Assembly: GCA_946480565.1 (NCBI GenBank)
Contig: CAMLKR010000059.1
Location: forward strand, 1 to 12,118
Direction of reading: 5' to 3'
Origin: an uncultured Arenimonas sp.
GTDB taxonomy: Bacteria; Pseudomonadota; Gammaproteobacteria; Xanthomonadales; Xanthomonadaceae
DNA length: 12,118 nucleotides
The notes below the pieces were generated by a model, which saw only the letters and a list, made by a program, of their open reading frames with translations, searched no databases and had not been told where the DNA came from. Of this stretch, positions 5,803 through 12,118 are shown piece after piece; the first letter of the stretch is position 1, and every line of letters starts with the position of its first letter. The position numbers were made by a program, and so were the translations under genes.

Positions 5803-7080
5803 ATGACTCAGAAGACTCCTCACGTCCTGATCCTCGGCGGCGGCTTCGGCGGCCTCTGGGCCACCCGCGCCCTTGCCTCGGCCCCGGTGCGCATCACGCT
5901 GGTGGACCGCACCAACCACCACCTGTTCCAGCCCCTGCTCTACCAGGTGGCGACCGCGGGCCTGTCGGCGCCCGACATCGCCGCGCCGCTGCGGCACATC
6001 CTGCGCCGGCAGGCCAATGTCACTGTGCGGATGGACGAAGCGGTGGCGATCGACCTGGCGGCCAGGCGCGTCACGCTCGCCGCGGGCACGCTGGATTACG
6101 ACTACCTGCTGGTCGCCACCGGCGCCACCCACGCCTATTTCGGCAAGGACGACTGGGCCGAGCACGCACCGGGCCTGAAGACGCTGGACGACGCGCTGGC
6201 GATCCGGGCGCGCGTACTGTCGGCCTTCGAGGCCGCCGAGCGCGAGGACGATGCCGAGCGGCGCGAGGCGCTGCTGAACTTCGTGGTGATCGGCGGCGGC
6301 CCGACCGGCGTCGAACTGGCCGGCACGCTCGCCGAGATCGCCCGGCACACCCTGCCGCGCGAATTCCGCCGGGCCGACGTACGCCAGGCCCGCGTGCACC
6401 TGGTCGAGGCCGGCCCGCGGCTGCTGGCGACGATGCCGCCGGGGCTGTCGGAAAAAACGCGCGCGCAGCTGCTGCGGCTCGGCGTCGAGGTGCATACGGG
6501 CGCGCCCGTCACGCGGATCGACGCCGACGGAGTGACCATGGGCGAGGACCGCATCGCCAGCCGCACCGTGCTGTGGGCCGCCGGCGTCGCCGCGTCGCCG
6601 CTGGGCCGCCAGTTGGGCGTGGCCACCGACCGCGCCGGCCGCGTGCCGGTGGAGCCGGACCTGTCGCTGCCGGGCCACCCGGAGGTGTTCGTGGTGGGCG
6701 ACCTGGCCAGCGTGCAGCAGGACGGCAAGCCGGTGCCGGGCGTCGCGCCCGCCGCCAAGCAGATGGGCGCGCACGTCGCCGGCGTGATCCGCGATCGCCT
6801 GCGCGGCGGCGCCGGAAAGGCCTTCCGCTACCGCGACTACGGCAACCTGGCCACCATCGGCCGCATGGCCGCCGTCGTGGATTTCGGCGGCCTGCGGCTG
6901 TCGGGCCTGCTGGCCTGGTGGTTCTGGCTGGTCGCCCACCTGTTCTTCCTGATCGGCTTCCGCAACCGGATCATCGTGCTGGTGAACTGGGGCTGGTCGT
7001 ACTGGACCTACCAGCGGCACGCGCGGATCATCGTCGGCCGCCGCGACCCGGCTCAGGCGCGGTCGACGCGCGCGGCGTAA
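5803..7080 (+). CDS. ndh: Type II NADH:quinone oxidoreductase (NDH-2)
   Basis: NDH-2 is a single-subunit FAD enzyme on the inner face of the cytoplasmic membrane that passes electrons from NADH to quinone without pumping protons. The 425 residues show the FAD-binding GGGFGG (12-17), the ATG of the first Rossmann fold (105-107), the NADH-binding IGGGPTGVELAG (163-174) and the second FAD contact VVGDLA (297-302). APAAKQMG (315-322) lies in the quinone-site region. A Trp/Phe-rich amphipathic C-terminus (about 369-403, WWFWLVAHLFFLIGF) probably anchors it to the membrane. I use the ATG at 5803. A GTG at 5737 would add 22 residues translated from the intergenic repeat and is rejected. No Shine-Dalgarno sequence precedes the ATG. 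The 3' end overlaps the convergent DUF1203 gene by 28 bases. Some relatives are annotated simply as NAD(P)/FAD-dependent oxidoreductase. Confidence 0.92.
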   Translation: MTQKTPHVLILGGGFGGLWATRALASAPVRITLVDRTNHHLFQPLLYQVATAGLSAPDIAAPLRHILRRQANVTVRMDEAVAIDLAARRVTLAAGTLDYDYLLVATGATHAYFGKDDWAEHAPGLKTLDDALAIRARVLSAFEAAEREDDAERREALLNFVVIGGGPTGVELAGTLAEIARHTLPREFRRADVRQARVHLVEAGPRLLATMPPGLSEKTRAQLLRLGVEVHTGAPVTRIDADGVTMGEDRIASRTVLWAAGVAASPLGRQLGVATDRAGRVPVEPDLSLPGHPEVFVVGDLASVQQDGKPVPGVAPAAKQMGAHVAGVIRDRLRGGAGKAFRYRDYGNLATIGRMAAVVDFGGLRLSGLLAWWFWLVAHLFFLIGFRNRIIVLVNWGWSYWTYQRHARIIVGRRDPAQARSTRAA

Positions 7081-7520
7081 CAGCCCCGTCCGGCGTTGTG
7101 CAGGTGCAGGAAGGCGACCTCGGCGTCCGCGAACAGCTCGCCGATCTGCGCCTCCAGCGCCTCGCCCGGGACCACGCGGCCGTGGCGCATGAAGCCGGCG
7201 GCATCGTAGGCGCGCACCGACAGGGTGCGGCGGCTCTGCTGCAGCGGCACCACGCCGGTGGCCTCGAAGGTTTCCCGCGCGGTTTCCCGGACGAAGATCG
7301 GCCCGTTGCCGCGGTAGGGCGTGTCGCCATCCAGGTGGGTCCAGTTGAGCAGCAGCAGGGATTCGCCCGGCTGGGCGTCCTCCAGCGTGATGCGGCAGGG
7401 GTAACCCGGGAAGGTGTCGGCGGTCACGCGGCGCACGCCGCGGGCCGCCAGGGCCGCGTCGTCGAGGCCGCGCAGGTCGGCGAAGGCGTCGGCCGGCAGG
7501 CCGGTGATGCGGAAGGACAT
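7053..7520 (-). CDS. DUF1203 family protein
   Basis: The protein has 155 residues and reads MSFRITGLPADAF at its start. It continues with an FPGYPCRITLEDAQPGE segment (about 37-53), then LLLNWTH and YRGNGPIFVRE, and ends with VAFLHLHNAGRGCYAARVDRA. This order and length fit DUF1203, a family of small cytoplasmic proteins of unknown function. The family's conserved cysteine appears as PGYPCR near 42 and the C-terminal HNxGRGC.AA motif is intact. The ATG at 7520 is preceded by GGAG eight bases upstream. A further in-frame start 33 bases earlier lacks support. The gene stands alone after the rpoH terminator and overlaps the end of ndh by 28 bases. I cannot assign a reaction. Confidence 0.82.
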   Translation of the reverse strand: MSFRITGLPADAFADLRGLDDAALAARGVRRVTADTFPGYPCRITLEDAQPGESLLLLNWTHLDGDTPYRGNGPIFVRETARETFEATGVVPLQQSRRTLSVRAYDAAGFMRHGRVVPGEALEAQIGELFADAEVAFLHLHNAGRGCYAARVDRA

Positions 7521-7655
7521 GGCGTGCTCCGGGGCTGGAAGGATGGCCGCCATGTTCGGCCGCCGCCGGGCGCGCCGCTATCCGGATCCTGCGCTTCCTG
7601 GCGGCAGGCGCCGGCCCGCGCAGGGTGGCCGACCGGTGCCGTCGTGGACCAGCGC

Positions 7656-7687
7656 AAAAAAGAAAGCCCCGCGATGGCGGGGCTTTC
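7656..7687 (-). terminator. Rho-independent terminator of rpoH
   Basis: Plus-strand arms 7662-7672 (GAAAGCCCCGC) and 7677-7687 (GCGGGGCTTTC) form a perfect 11-bp stem around a GATG loop. On the minus strand the hairpin is followed by six T residues (A run at 7656-7661). It sits 23 bases after the rpoH stop and should end the ftsE-to-rpoH transcripts before DUF1203. This is the strongest terminator in the window. Confidence 0.92.
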
Positions 7688-7709
7688 GGTGTCGTGATAC
7701 CGGCGCGGA

Positions 7710-8570
<861 letters not shown>

Positions 8571-8592
8571 GCGGTCCTCTTTCATGGGCGGC

Positions 8593-8619
8593 AGTTTAGC
8601 ACCCGGGTTGGAGTGCCAA
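8593..8619 (-). promoter_or_regulatory. rpoH: Possible rpoH promoter
   Basis: On the minus strand TTGGCA (plus 8614-8619) and TAAACT (plus 8593-8598) are separated by 15 bases. The -10 is preceded by TGC, making an extended -10 (TGCTAAACT) that can compensate for the short spacer. Transcription would start near 8586, leaving a leader of about 16 bases with AGAGGA before the ATG. It reads as a housekeeping sigma-70 promoter. Confidence 0.5.
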
Positions 8620-8640
8620 ATAGGCCGGAAGTTCCCCTTC

Positions 8641-8658
8641 CGTTCCATGAATGGAACG
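8641..8658. repeat. Palindrome upstream of rpoH
   Basis: CGTTCCAT (8641-8648) and ATGGAACG (8651-8658) are perfect 8-bp inverted arms around GA. The site lies about 22 bases upstream of the proposed rpoH -35 box, where an activator could bind. No known operator is recognised. Confidence 0.5.
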
Positions 8659-8663
8659 ACCAG

Positions 8664-8701
8664 GGGCCGGCCGTTCGAAACCATCTGGGGCCGGCCGGCC
8701 C
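8664..8701 (-). repeat. GC-rich hairpin after ung
   Basis: GGGCCGGCCG (8664-8673) and CGGCCGGCCC (8692-8701) form a perfect 10-bp stem around an 18-base loop, starting five bases after the ung stop. GGGGCCGGCC also occurs twice as a direct repeat at 8663 and 8687. There is no T run, so it is not a classical terminator. It may pause polymerase, protect the ung mRNA 3' end or act as a weak terminator. Confidence 0.45.
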
Positions 8702-8705
8702 GGGT

Positions 8706-9419
8706 TCAAGCCCCGGCCAGCATCGCTTCGACCGCGGCCCGGGGCGGCAGGTTCCAGTCCACCGGCGCCTTGCCGCCGCCCTGCAGCCAGCGGTTGGCCT
8801 TGCCGAAATGGCCGCAGCCCAGGAAACCCCGGTGCGCGGACAGCGGCGAGGGGTGCGGGGCCCGCAGCACGCAGTGCCGGCGGGGGTCGACCAGCTTGCC
8901 CTTGGCCTGGGCGTAGCTGCCCCAGAGCAGGAAGACCAGGCCCTCCCGCTCCCGGTCCAGGGCCTGGATGGCCGCGTCGGTGAAGCCCTCCCAGCCCCGG
9001 CCCTGGTGGGCGCCGGCCCGGCCGTCCTCGACCGTCAGCACGGCATTGAGCAGCAGCACGCCCTGGCGGGCCCAAGGCAGCAGGCAGCCGTGTTCGGGCA
9101 CCGGCAGGCCCAGGTCGGCCTTGAGTTCCTTGTAGATGTTCTGCAGCGAGGGCGGTACGGGCACGCCGGGCAGCACCGAAAAGCAAAGACCATGGGCCTG
9201 GCCGGGGCCGTGGTAGGGGTCCTGGCCCAGGATCACCACCTTCACCTGGTCGAAGGGCGTGGCGTCGAAGGCCGCGAAGATCTGCGGGCCGGGCGGGAAG
9301 ATGCGCTTGCCGCGGGCCTTTTCCGCACGCAGGAAGGCCGAGAGTTCCTGCATCTGCGGCTGCTGCAGGTGGTCGCCGATGCGCGCCTTCCAGGAAGGCT
9401 CCAGGCGGACCTCGGCCAC
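8706..9419 (-). CDS. ung: Uracil-DNA glycosylase
   Basis: Family 1 UDG removes uracil from DNA and begins base excision repair. The 237 residues show every hallmark. GQDPYHG (65-71) holds the catalytic aspartate D67, and F80 of the GLCF segment stacks on uracil. VLLLN (121-125) supplies the uracil-binding asparagine N125, and [11 protein letters not shown] (189-199) holds the catalytic H189 and the DNA-intercalating loop. The only reasonable start is GTG at 9419. It lies one base after the TAA of the response regulator gene (TAA-G-GTG), so translation is probably coupled. No independent promoter or good Shine-Dalgarno sequence is seen. Its place between a response regulator and rpoH has no obvious link to repair and may only reflect shared transcription. 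Confidence 0.96.
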   Translation of the reverse strand: MAEVRLEPSWKARIGDHLQQPQMQELSAFLRAEKARGKRIFPPGPQIFAAFDATPFDQVKVVILGQDPYHGPGQAHGLCFSVLPGVPVPPSLQNIYKELKADLGLPVPEHGCLLPWARQGVLLLNAVLTVEDGRAGAHQGRGWEGFTDAAIQALDREREGLVFLLWGSYAQAKGKLVDPRRHCVLRAPHPSPLSAHRGFLGCGHFGKANRWLQGGGKAPVDWNLPPRAAVEAMLAGA

Positions 9420-9420
9420 C

Positions 9421-10263
9421 TTACTTGCCGAGCTTGGCGCGCAGCATCCGGCCGACCCGCAGCTGGAACAGCAGCTTGGTCACCAGCAGGCGTTCCTCGA
9501 TGGGCTTCTGGACCAGGTCGTTGGCGCCGGCGCGCAGCAGGTCGCTCTGGTTGGCGGGGTTGGCGTCTCCGGTCATCACCAGCACCGGCAGCAGGCCCTT
9601 GGCGTAGTTGAAGTCGTGCCGGATCGAGTGCAGCAGGTCCTTGCCGGTCAGCTCGCCCTTCAGGTAGACGTCGGTCAGCACCACGTCCGGGCCCGGCACC
9701 TTGCCCTGGGCCTTGGCGGTCTCCAGGTGGGCGATGGCGTCCTCGACGCCGGTGGCATGGGTGACGGTGAGGCCGTGTTTTTCCAGCATGCGCCGGGTGG
9801 CCATGGCCACCACGCGGCTGTCCTCGACGTAGAGCACTTCGCCGCCGGCTTCGGTTTCCGGCGCCACATAGCCCTTGATGAAGGCCGCGAGCGCATTGAA
9901 ACCCAGCGACTTGTCGAAATAGTCGGTGACGTCGTCGCTGATCGAGCGGCTTTCCAGCCGCTCCTGCACGTCGCCGGAGACGACGATGATCGGGATGTAG
10001 GCCTGCGGCGTGTGTTCGCGCAGGTAGCGCGCCAGGTCCAGGCCGTCCATGTCCGGCAGGCGCAGGGCGGTGGTGACCAGGTTGACGGCGCCGGCCTGCA
10101 GCGCGGCCTTGGCCTCGTCGCCCGACTCGCAGCCGACGAACTCCATGCCGGGCAGCTGCTGGCGCAGCACGCCCTCGATCATCTTGCGCACGACCTTGGA
10201 GCCGTCCACGACCATGATGCGCGGGTTGGAGGTGTCGAAGCTTCGGAAGGCTGGGCTGTTCAT
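9421..10263 (-). CDS. Tandem-receiver response regulator with a degenerate first domain
   Basis: The protein has 280 residues, two receiver (REC) domains and no output domain. REC1 (about 14-133) keeps D20, S96 (VVSGD) and K118 (FDKS). It has G21 instead of the second acidic residue and A66 at the phosphorylation site ([10 protein letters not shown], where A takes the place of Asp four before the Pro). REC2 (about 142-270) is complete: E147/D148, phosphoacceptor D198 (VLTDVYL), T231 (MTGD) and K253 (QKP). REC2 can therefore probably accept phosphate while REC1 cannot. The ATG at 10263 follows the ftsX TGA by one base, so it is likely translated together with ftsX. An in-frame extension to 10404 overlaps ftsX and is rejected. 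No histidine kinase gene is present. Signalling by protein-protein contact is inferred. Confidence 0.88.
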   Translation of the reverse strand: MNSPAFRSFDTSNPRIMVVDGSKVVRKMIEGVLRQQLPGMEFVGCESGDEAKAALQAGAVNLVTTALRLPDMDGLDLARYLREHTPQAYIPIIVVSGDVQERLESRSISDDVTDYFDKSLGFNALAAFIKGYVAPETEAGGEVLYVEDSRVVAMATRRMLEKHGLTVTHATGVEDAIAHLETAKAQGKVPGPDVVLTDVYLKGELTGKDLLHSIRHDFNYAKGLLPVLVMTGDANPANQSDLLRAGANDLVQKPIEERLLVTKLLFQLRVGRMLRAKLGK

Positions 10264-10264
10264 G

Positions 10265-11245
10265 TCACACGTCCGTGGGACGGGTCCGGCGTAGATGATG
10301 CCCGGTTGCGAGCCACGCGCCCAGCCACCCCATCGCGACGGCGCCCGCCAGCAGGGCCAGGCTGCCGCGCCAGCCGGGCCCGGACAGGGCGAACTGGCTG
10401 CCATAGCTGGCCACCAGGGCCGAGAGCCGGCCCTGCATCAGCGCGCCGGCCACCAGCAGCACGGCGCCGGCCAGCAGCCCCGCCGCCAGGCCGTACCAGG
10501 CGCCCAGGTAAAGGAAGGGACGGCGCACGAAGGCATCGGTGGCGCCCAGGTGCTGCAGCACCGCGATCTCCTCGCTGCGCGCGCCGATGTCCAGCCGCAC
10601 CGTGTTGCCGACCACCAGCAGCACGCCCAGGCCCAGCAGCACCGCCACCACCTGCACCACGCGTTCGCCGAAGGCCAGCCAGGCCGAGAGGCGCTGCCGC
10701 CAGACCGCGTCGTGCTGGACGATGTCGGCCTGCGGCAGTTCGCGCAGGTCGGCGGCCAGCGTGTCGCCGTCGCCGGCGGGCTGGACCACCAGCACGGTCG
10801 GCAGGGGGTTTTCCTCAAGCACGTCGAGCGCGCCGGCCAGGTCGCTCATCGCCCGGAATTCCTCCAGCCCCTCCTCCGGCGTGCGCAAGGTGACCGCGGC
10901 GACATCCGGCCGCTGGCCGATGCCGGTGGCCAGTTCGCGCGCTTGCTCTTCGCTGACGTCGGCCTTCAGGAACACGCCGATCTCGCGCGACTCGCTGACG
11001 CTGCCCGAGAACCGCTCGATGTTGCCCAGCGCCAGGCCCAGGCCCAGCGGCAGCGCGATCGCGATCGCCATCACGCCCACCGTCAGGCCGGTGGCGAAGG
11101 GCCGCCGCACCAGCCGCCCCAGGCTCGACACCAGGGAATACAGGTGCTGTTCGCGCCAGGCGCGCAGGCGGCTGCCGACGCCGCCCGGCTTCACGCGCTC
11201 GGCGGCCGCGGGCTTGGGCGCGGGCTTGGTGGTGCGGGTGTTCAT
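10265..11245 (-). CDS. ftsX: Cell division protein FtsX
   Basis: FtsX is the membrane subunit of the FtsEX complex. It sits at the division septum and transmits ATP-driven changes to periplasmic regulators of peptidoglycan hydrolases. The 326 residues comprise a basic, Pro/Ala-rich cytoplasmic N-tail, membrane segment 1 (about 52-74) and a periplasmic loop (about 75-195, including ESREIGVFLK). Three further segments lie at about 197-216, 244-269 and 294-313. The cytoplasmic loop after segment 2 shows the conserved NTVRLDIGARSEEIAVLQHL (214-233), followed by GATDAFVRRPFL. The N-terminal tail resembles that of other gammaproteobacterial FtsX proteins. The ATG overlaps the ftsE stop (ATGA), which is the usual coupling of the pair. 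The response regulator gene follows with a one-base gap. Confidence 0.95.
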   Translation of the reverse strand: MNTRTTKPAPKPAAAERVKPGGVGSRLRAWREQHLYSLVSSLGRLVRRPFATGLTVGVMAIAIALPLGLGLALGNIERFSGSVSESREIGVFLKADVSEEQARELATGIGQRPDVAAVTLRTPEEGLEEFRAMSDLAGALDVLEENPLPTVLVVQPAGDGDTLAADLRELPQADIVQHDAVWRQRLSAWLAFGERVVQVVAVLLGLGVLLVVGNTVRLDIGARSEEIAVLQHLGATDAFVRRPFLYLGAWYGLAAGLLAGAVLLVAGALMQGRLSALVASYGSQFALSGPGWRGSLALLAGAVAMGWLGAWLATGHHLRRTRPTDV

Positions 11246-11928
11246 GCCGCCAGGTCCTCCGGCGAGATGTCGTCCATCAGCCGTCCGTGGTCGAGCACCA
11301 GCACGCGGCGGCGCATGCGCTTGACCAGGCCGAGATCGTGGCTGGCGATGATCACCGTGGTGCCCAGCGCCGGCAGCGAGGCGAACAGCTGCATGATCTC
11401 GGTCGCCAGCTGCGGGTCGAGGTTGCCGGTGGGTTCGTCGGCGACCAGCAGCTGCGGCTGGGCCACGATGGCGCGGGCGATGCCGACGCGCTGCTGTTCG
11501 CCGGTGGAAAGCTGCAGCGGCAGCGAGCGTTCGCGTTCGCCCAGGCCGACCTTGTCCAGCACCGCGCGCACGCGCTTGCCGACCTCGGCCCCGGGCGTGC
11601 CGGCGATCAGCAGCGGCAGCGCCACGTTGTCGAACACGCTGCGGTCGGTCAGCAGGCGGTGGTCCTGGAACACCACGCCGACCTGGCGCCGGTGCAGCGG
11701 CACCCTGCCGCCGCGCACCTTGGCCAGGTTGCGCTCGTTCACCAGTACGGTGCCGCGGCTGGGCCGCTCGGACAGGTGCACCAGGCGCAGCAGGGTGGAC
11801 TTGCCGGCGCCCGAATGGCCGGTGACGAAGAGCATCTCGCCCTCCTCCACGCTGAAGCTGACCTCGCTCAGCGCCGGCGGATTGCCCGGATAGGCCTTGG
11901 TGACGTTGTCGAAGCGGAGCAGGGCCAT
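11242..11928 (-). CDS. ftsE: Cell division ATP-binding protein FtsE
   Basis: FtsE is the cytoplasmic ABC ATPase that pairs with FtsX in the divisome. The 228 residues match the family length. Walker A is GHSGAGKST (37-45), the Q-loop glutamine is Q88, and the ABC signature is LSTGEQQRVGIARA (140-153). Walker B is LLVADEPTGNLD (160-171, catalytic E165) and the switch histidine is H197. The signature has Thr where most ABC proteins have the first Gly of LSGGE; the rest is standard. I start at ATG 11928, giving MALLRFDNVTKAYPG, the normal FtsE opening. An upstream TTG would add ten unsupported residues. A possible promoter lies at 11957-11962. ftsX overlaps by four bases. Confidence 0.95.
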   Translation of the reverse strand: MALLRFDNVTKAYPGNPPALSEVSFSVEEGEMLFVTGHSGAGKSTLLRLVHLSERPSRGTVLVNERNLAKVRGGRVPLHRRQVGVVFQDHRLLTDRSVFDNVALPLLIAGTPGAEVGKRVRAVLDKVGLGERERSLPLQLSTGEQQRVGIARAIVAQPQLLVADEPTGNLDPQLATEIMQLFASLPALGTTVIIASHDLGLVKRMRRRVLVLDHGRLMDDISPEDLAA

Positions 11929-12118
11929 GCGGATCGCGGGTGGCGGGGACAGGGGCAATCTAGCAGAGAGGCCCGCGTCCGCTGTAGCGGTGATGCGGCG
12001 TCGGTTGAATCCGCGGTCAGCGACTCGACGCGGATCTGATCGCCGACCTGCAGCTCGTACGGAAAGCTGGTGATCTCGCGCGTCAGCCGGAACACGAACG
12101 CAATCTGATCGTCCACGC
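11868..12118 (-). CDS. Partial open frame at the window edge, uncertain
   Basis: The frame is open from the window end down to a TGA at 11868. The first 40 or so residues, from VDDQIAFVFRLTREI through PYELQVGDQIRVESLTAD, have a balanced, protein-like composition. The rest is Arg/Pro-rich and runs 61 bases into ftsE, where it is almost certainly only an antiframe shadow. All three plus frames have stops in 12000-12118. It may be the C-terminal end of an upstream gene, a decayed gene, or chance. LQVGDQIRV loosely recalls the GD motif of polysaccharide-export domains, too short to assign. Its 5' part is outside the window. Confidence 0.25.
   Translation of the reverse strand, partial: VDDQIAFVFRLTREITSFPYELQVGDQIRVESLTADSTDAASPLQRTRASLLDCPCPRHPRSAWPCSASTTSPRPIRAIRRR
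11957..11965 (-). promoter_or_regulatory. Possible extended -10 promoter of the ftsE operon
   Basis: On the minus strand TGCTAGATT has the TGnTAnAnT shape of an extended -10 box and matches the form seen before rpoH. A start near 11950 would give a leader of about 20 bases. No clear -35 or Shine-Dalgarno sequence is seen. Support is from similarity to the other boxes in this window only. Confidence 0.35.

Noticed and set aside
8571..8586. RNA thermosensor in the rpoH leader
   Set aside because: The predicted leader is only about 16 bases and shows no hairpin masking the ribosome binding site; pairing with the coding region cannot be judged by eye.
8608..8619. TTGGCAC on the minus strand as a sigma-54 -24 element for rpoH
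   Set aside because: The -12 TTGC element is missing at the required spacing; a sigma-70 extended -10 explains the site better.

Overview
The window is about 70% GC with short intergenic gaps. Gene content and order suggest a gammaproteobacterium of the Xanthomonadaceae/Lysobacteraceae type (Luteimonas, Lysobacter or Xanthomonas relatives). The reasons are DUF3667, DUF4286 and DUF3106 proteins, a sigma-like gene divergent from priA, and an ftsE-ftsX...rpoH block. I see no phage, insertion sequence, CRISPR array, tRNA or rRNA. Most of it looks like ordinary core chromosome.

Layout. Positions 36-1534 (+) hold a zinc-ribbon multipass membrane protein (DUF3667) and a short coupled DUF4286 protein. 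Positions 1528-3088 (-) hold a two-gene operon. Its first gene encodes a degenerate sigma-70-like protein that continues into a transmembrane, DUF3619-like tail; its second encodes an exported DUF3106 protein made of 18-residue repeats. Positions 3089-3513 form a 425-bp divergent control region with a perfect DnaA-box palindrome and two leaderless-type promoters. Positions 3514-7080 (+) hold priA (primosomal helicase) and ndh (type II NADH dehydrogenase), separated by a small inverted-repeat element. Positions 7053-7520 (-) hold a DUF1203 gene. Positions 7656-11928 (-) hold, in transcription order, ftsE, ftsX, a tandem-receiver response regulator, ung, rpoH and a strong terminator. The right edge carries an open frame of uncertain status.

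How the genes may work together. FtsEX couples divisome assembly to cell-wall hydrolysis. The response regulator and ung follow ftsX with one-base gaps, so they are probably co-expressed with it. rpoH has its own promoter and terminator. The familiar ftsEX-rpoH neighbourhood is kept but opened by two extra genes. The sigma/DUF3619-like/DUF3106 operon resembles an envelope-linked regulatory module whose sigma domain may be tied to the membrane. Next to priA there is a possible DnaA input to a replication-restart gene. The points most worth a second look are the sigma-membrane fusion, the first receiver with alanine at its phosphorylation site, the DnaA-box palindrome, and the 18-residue repeat protein.
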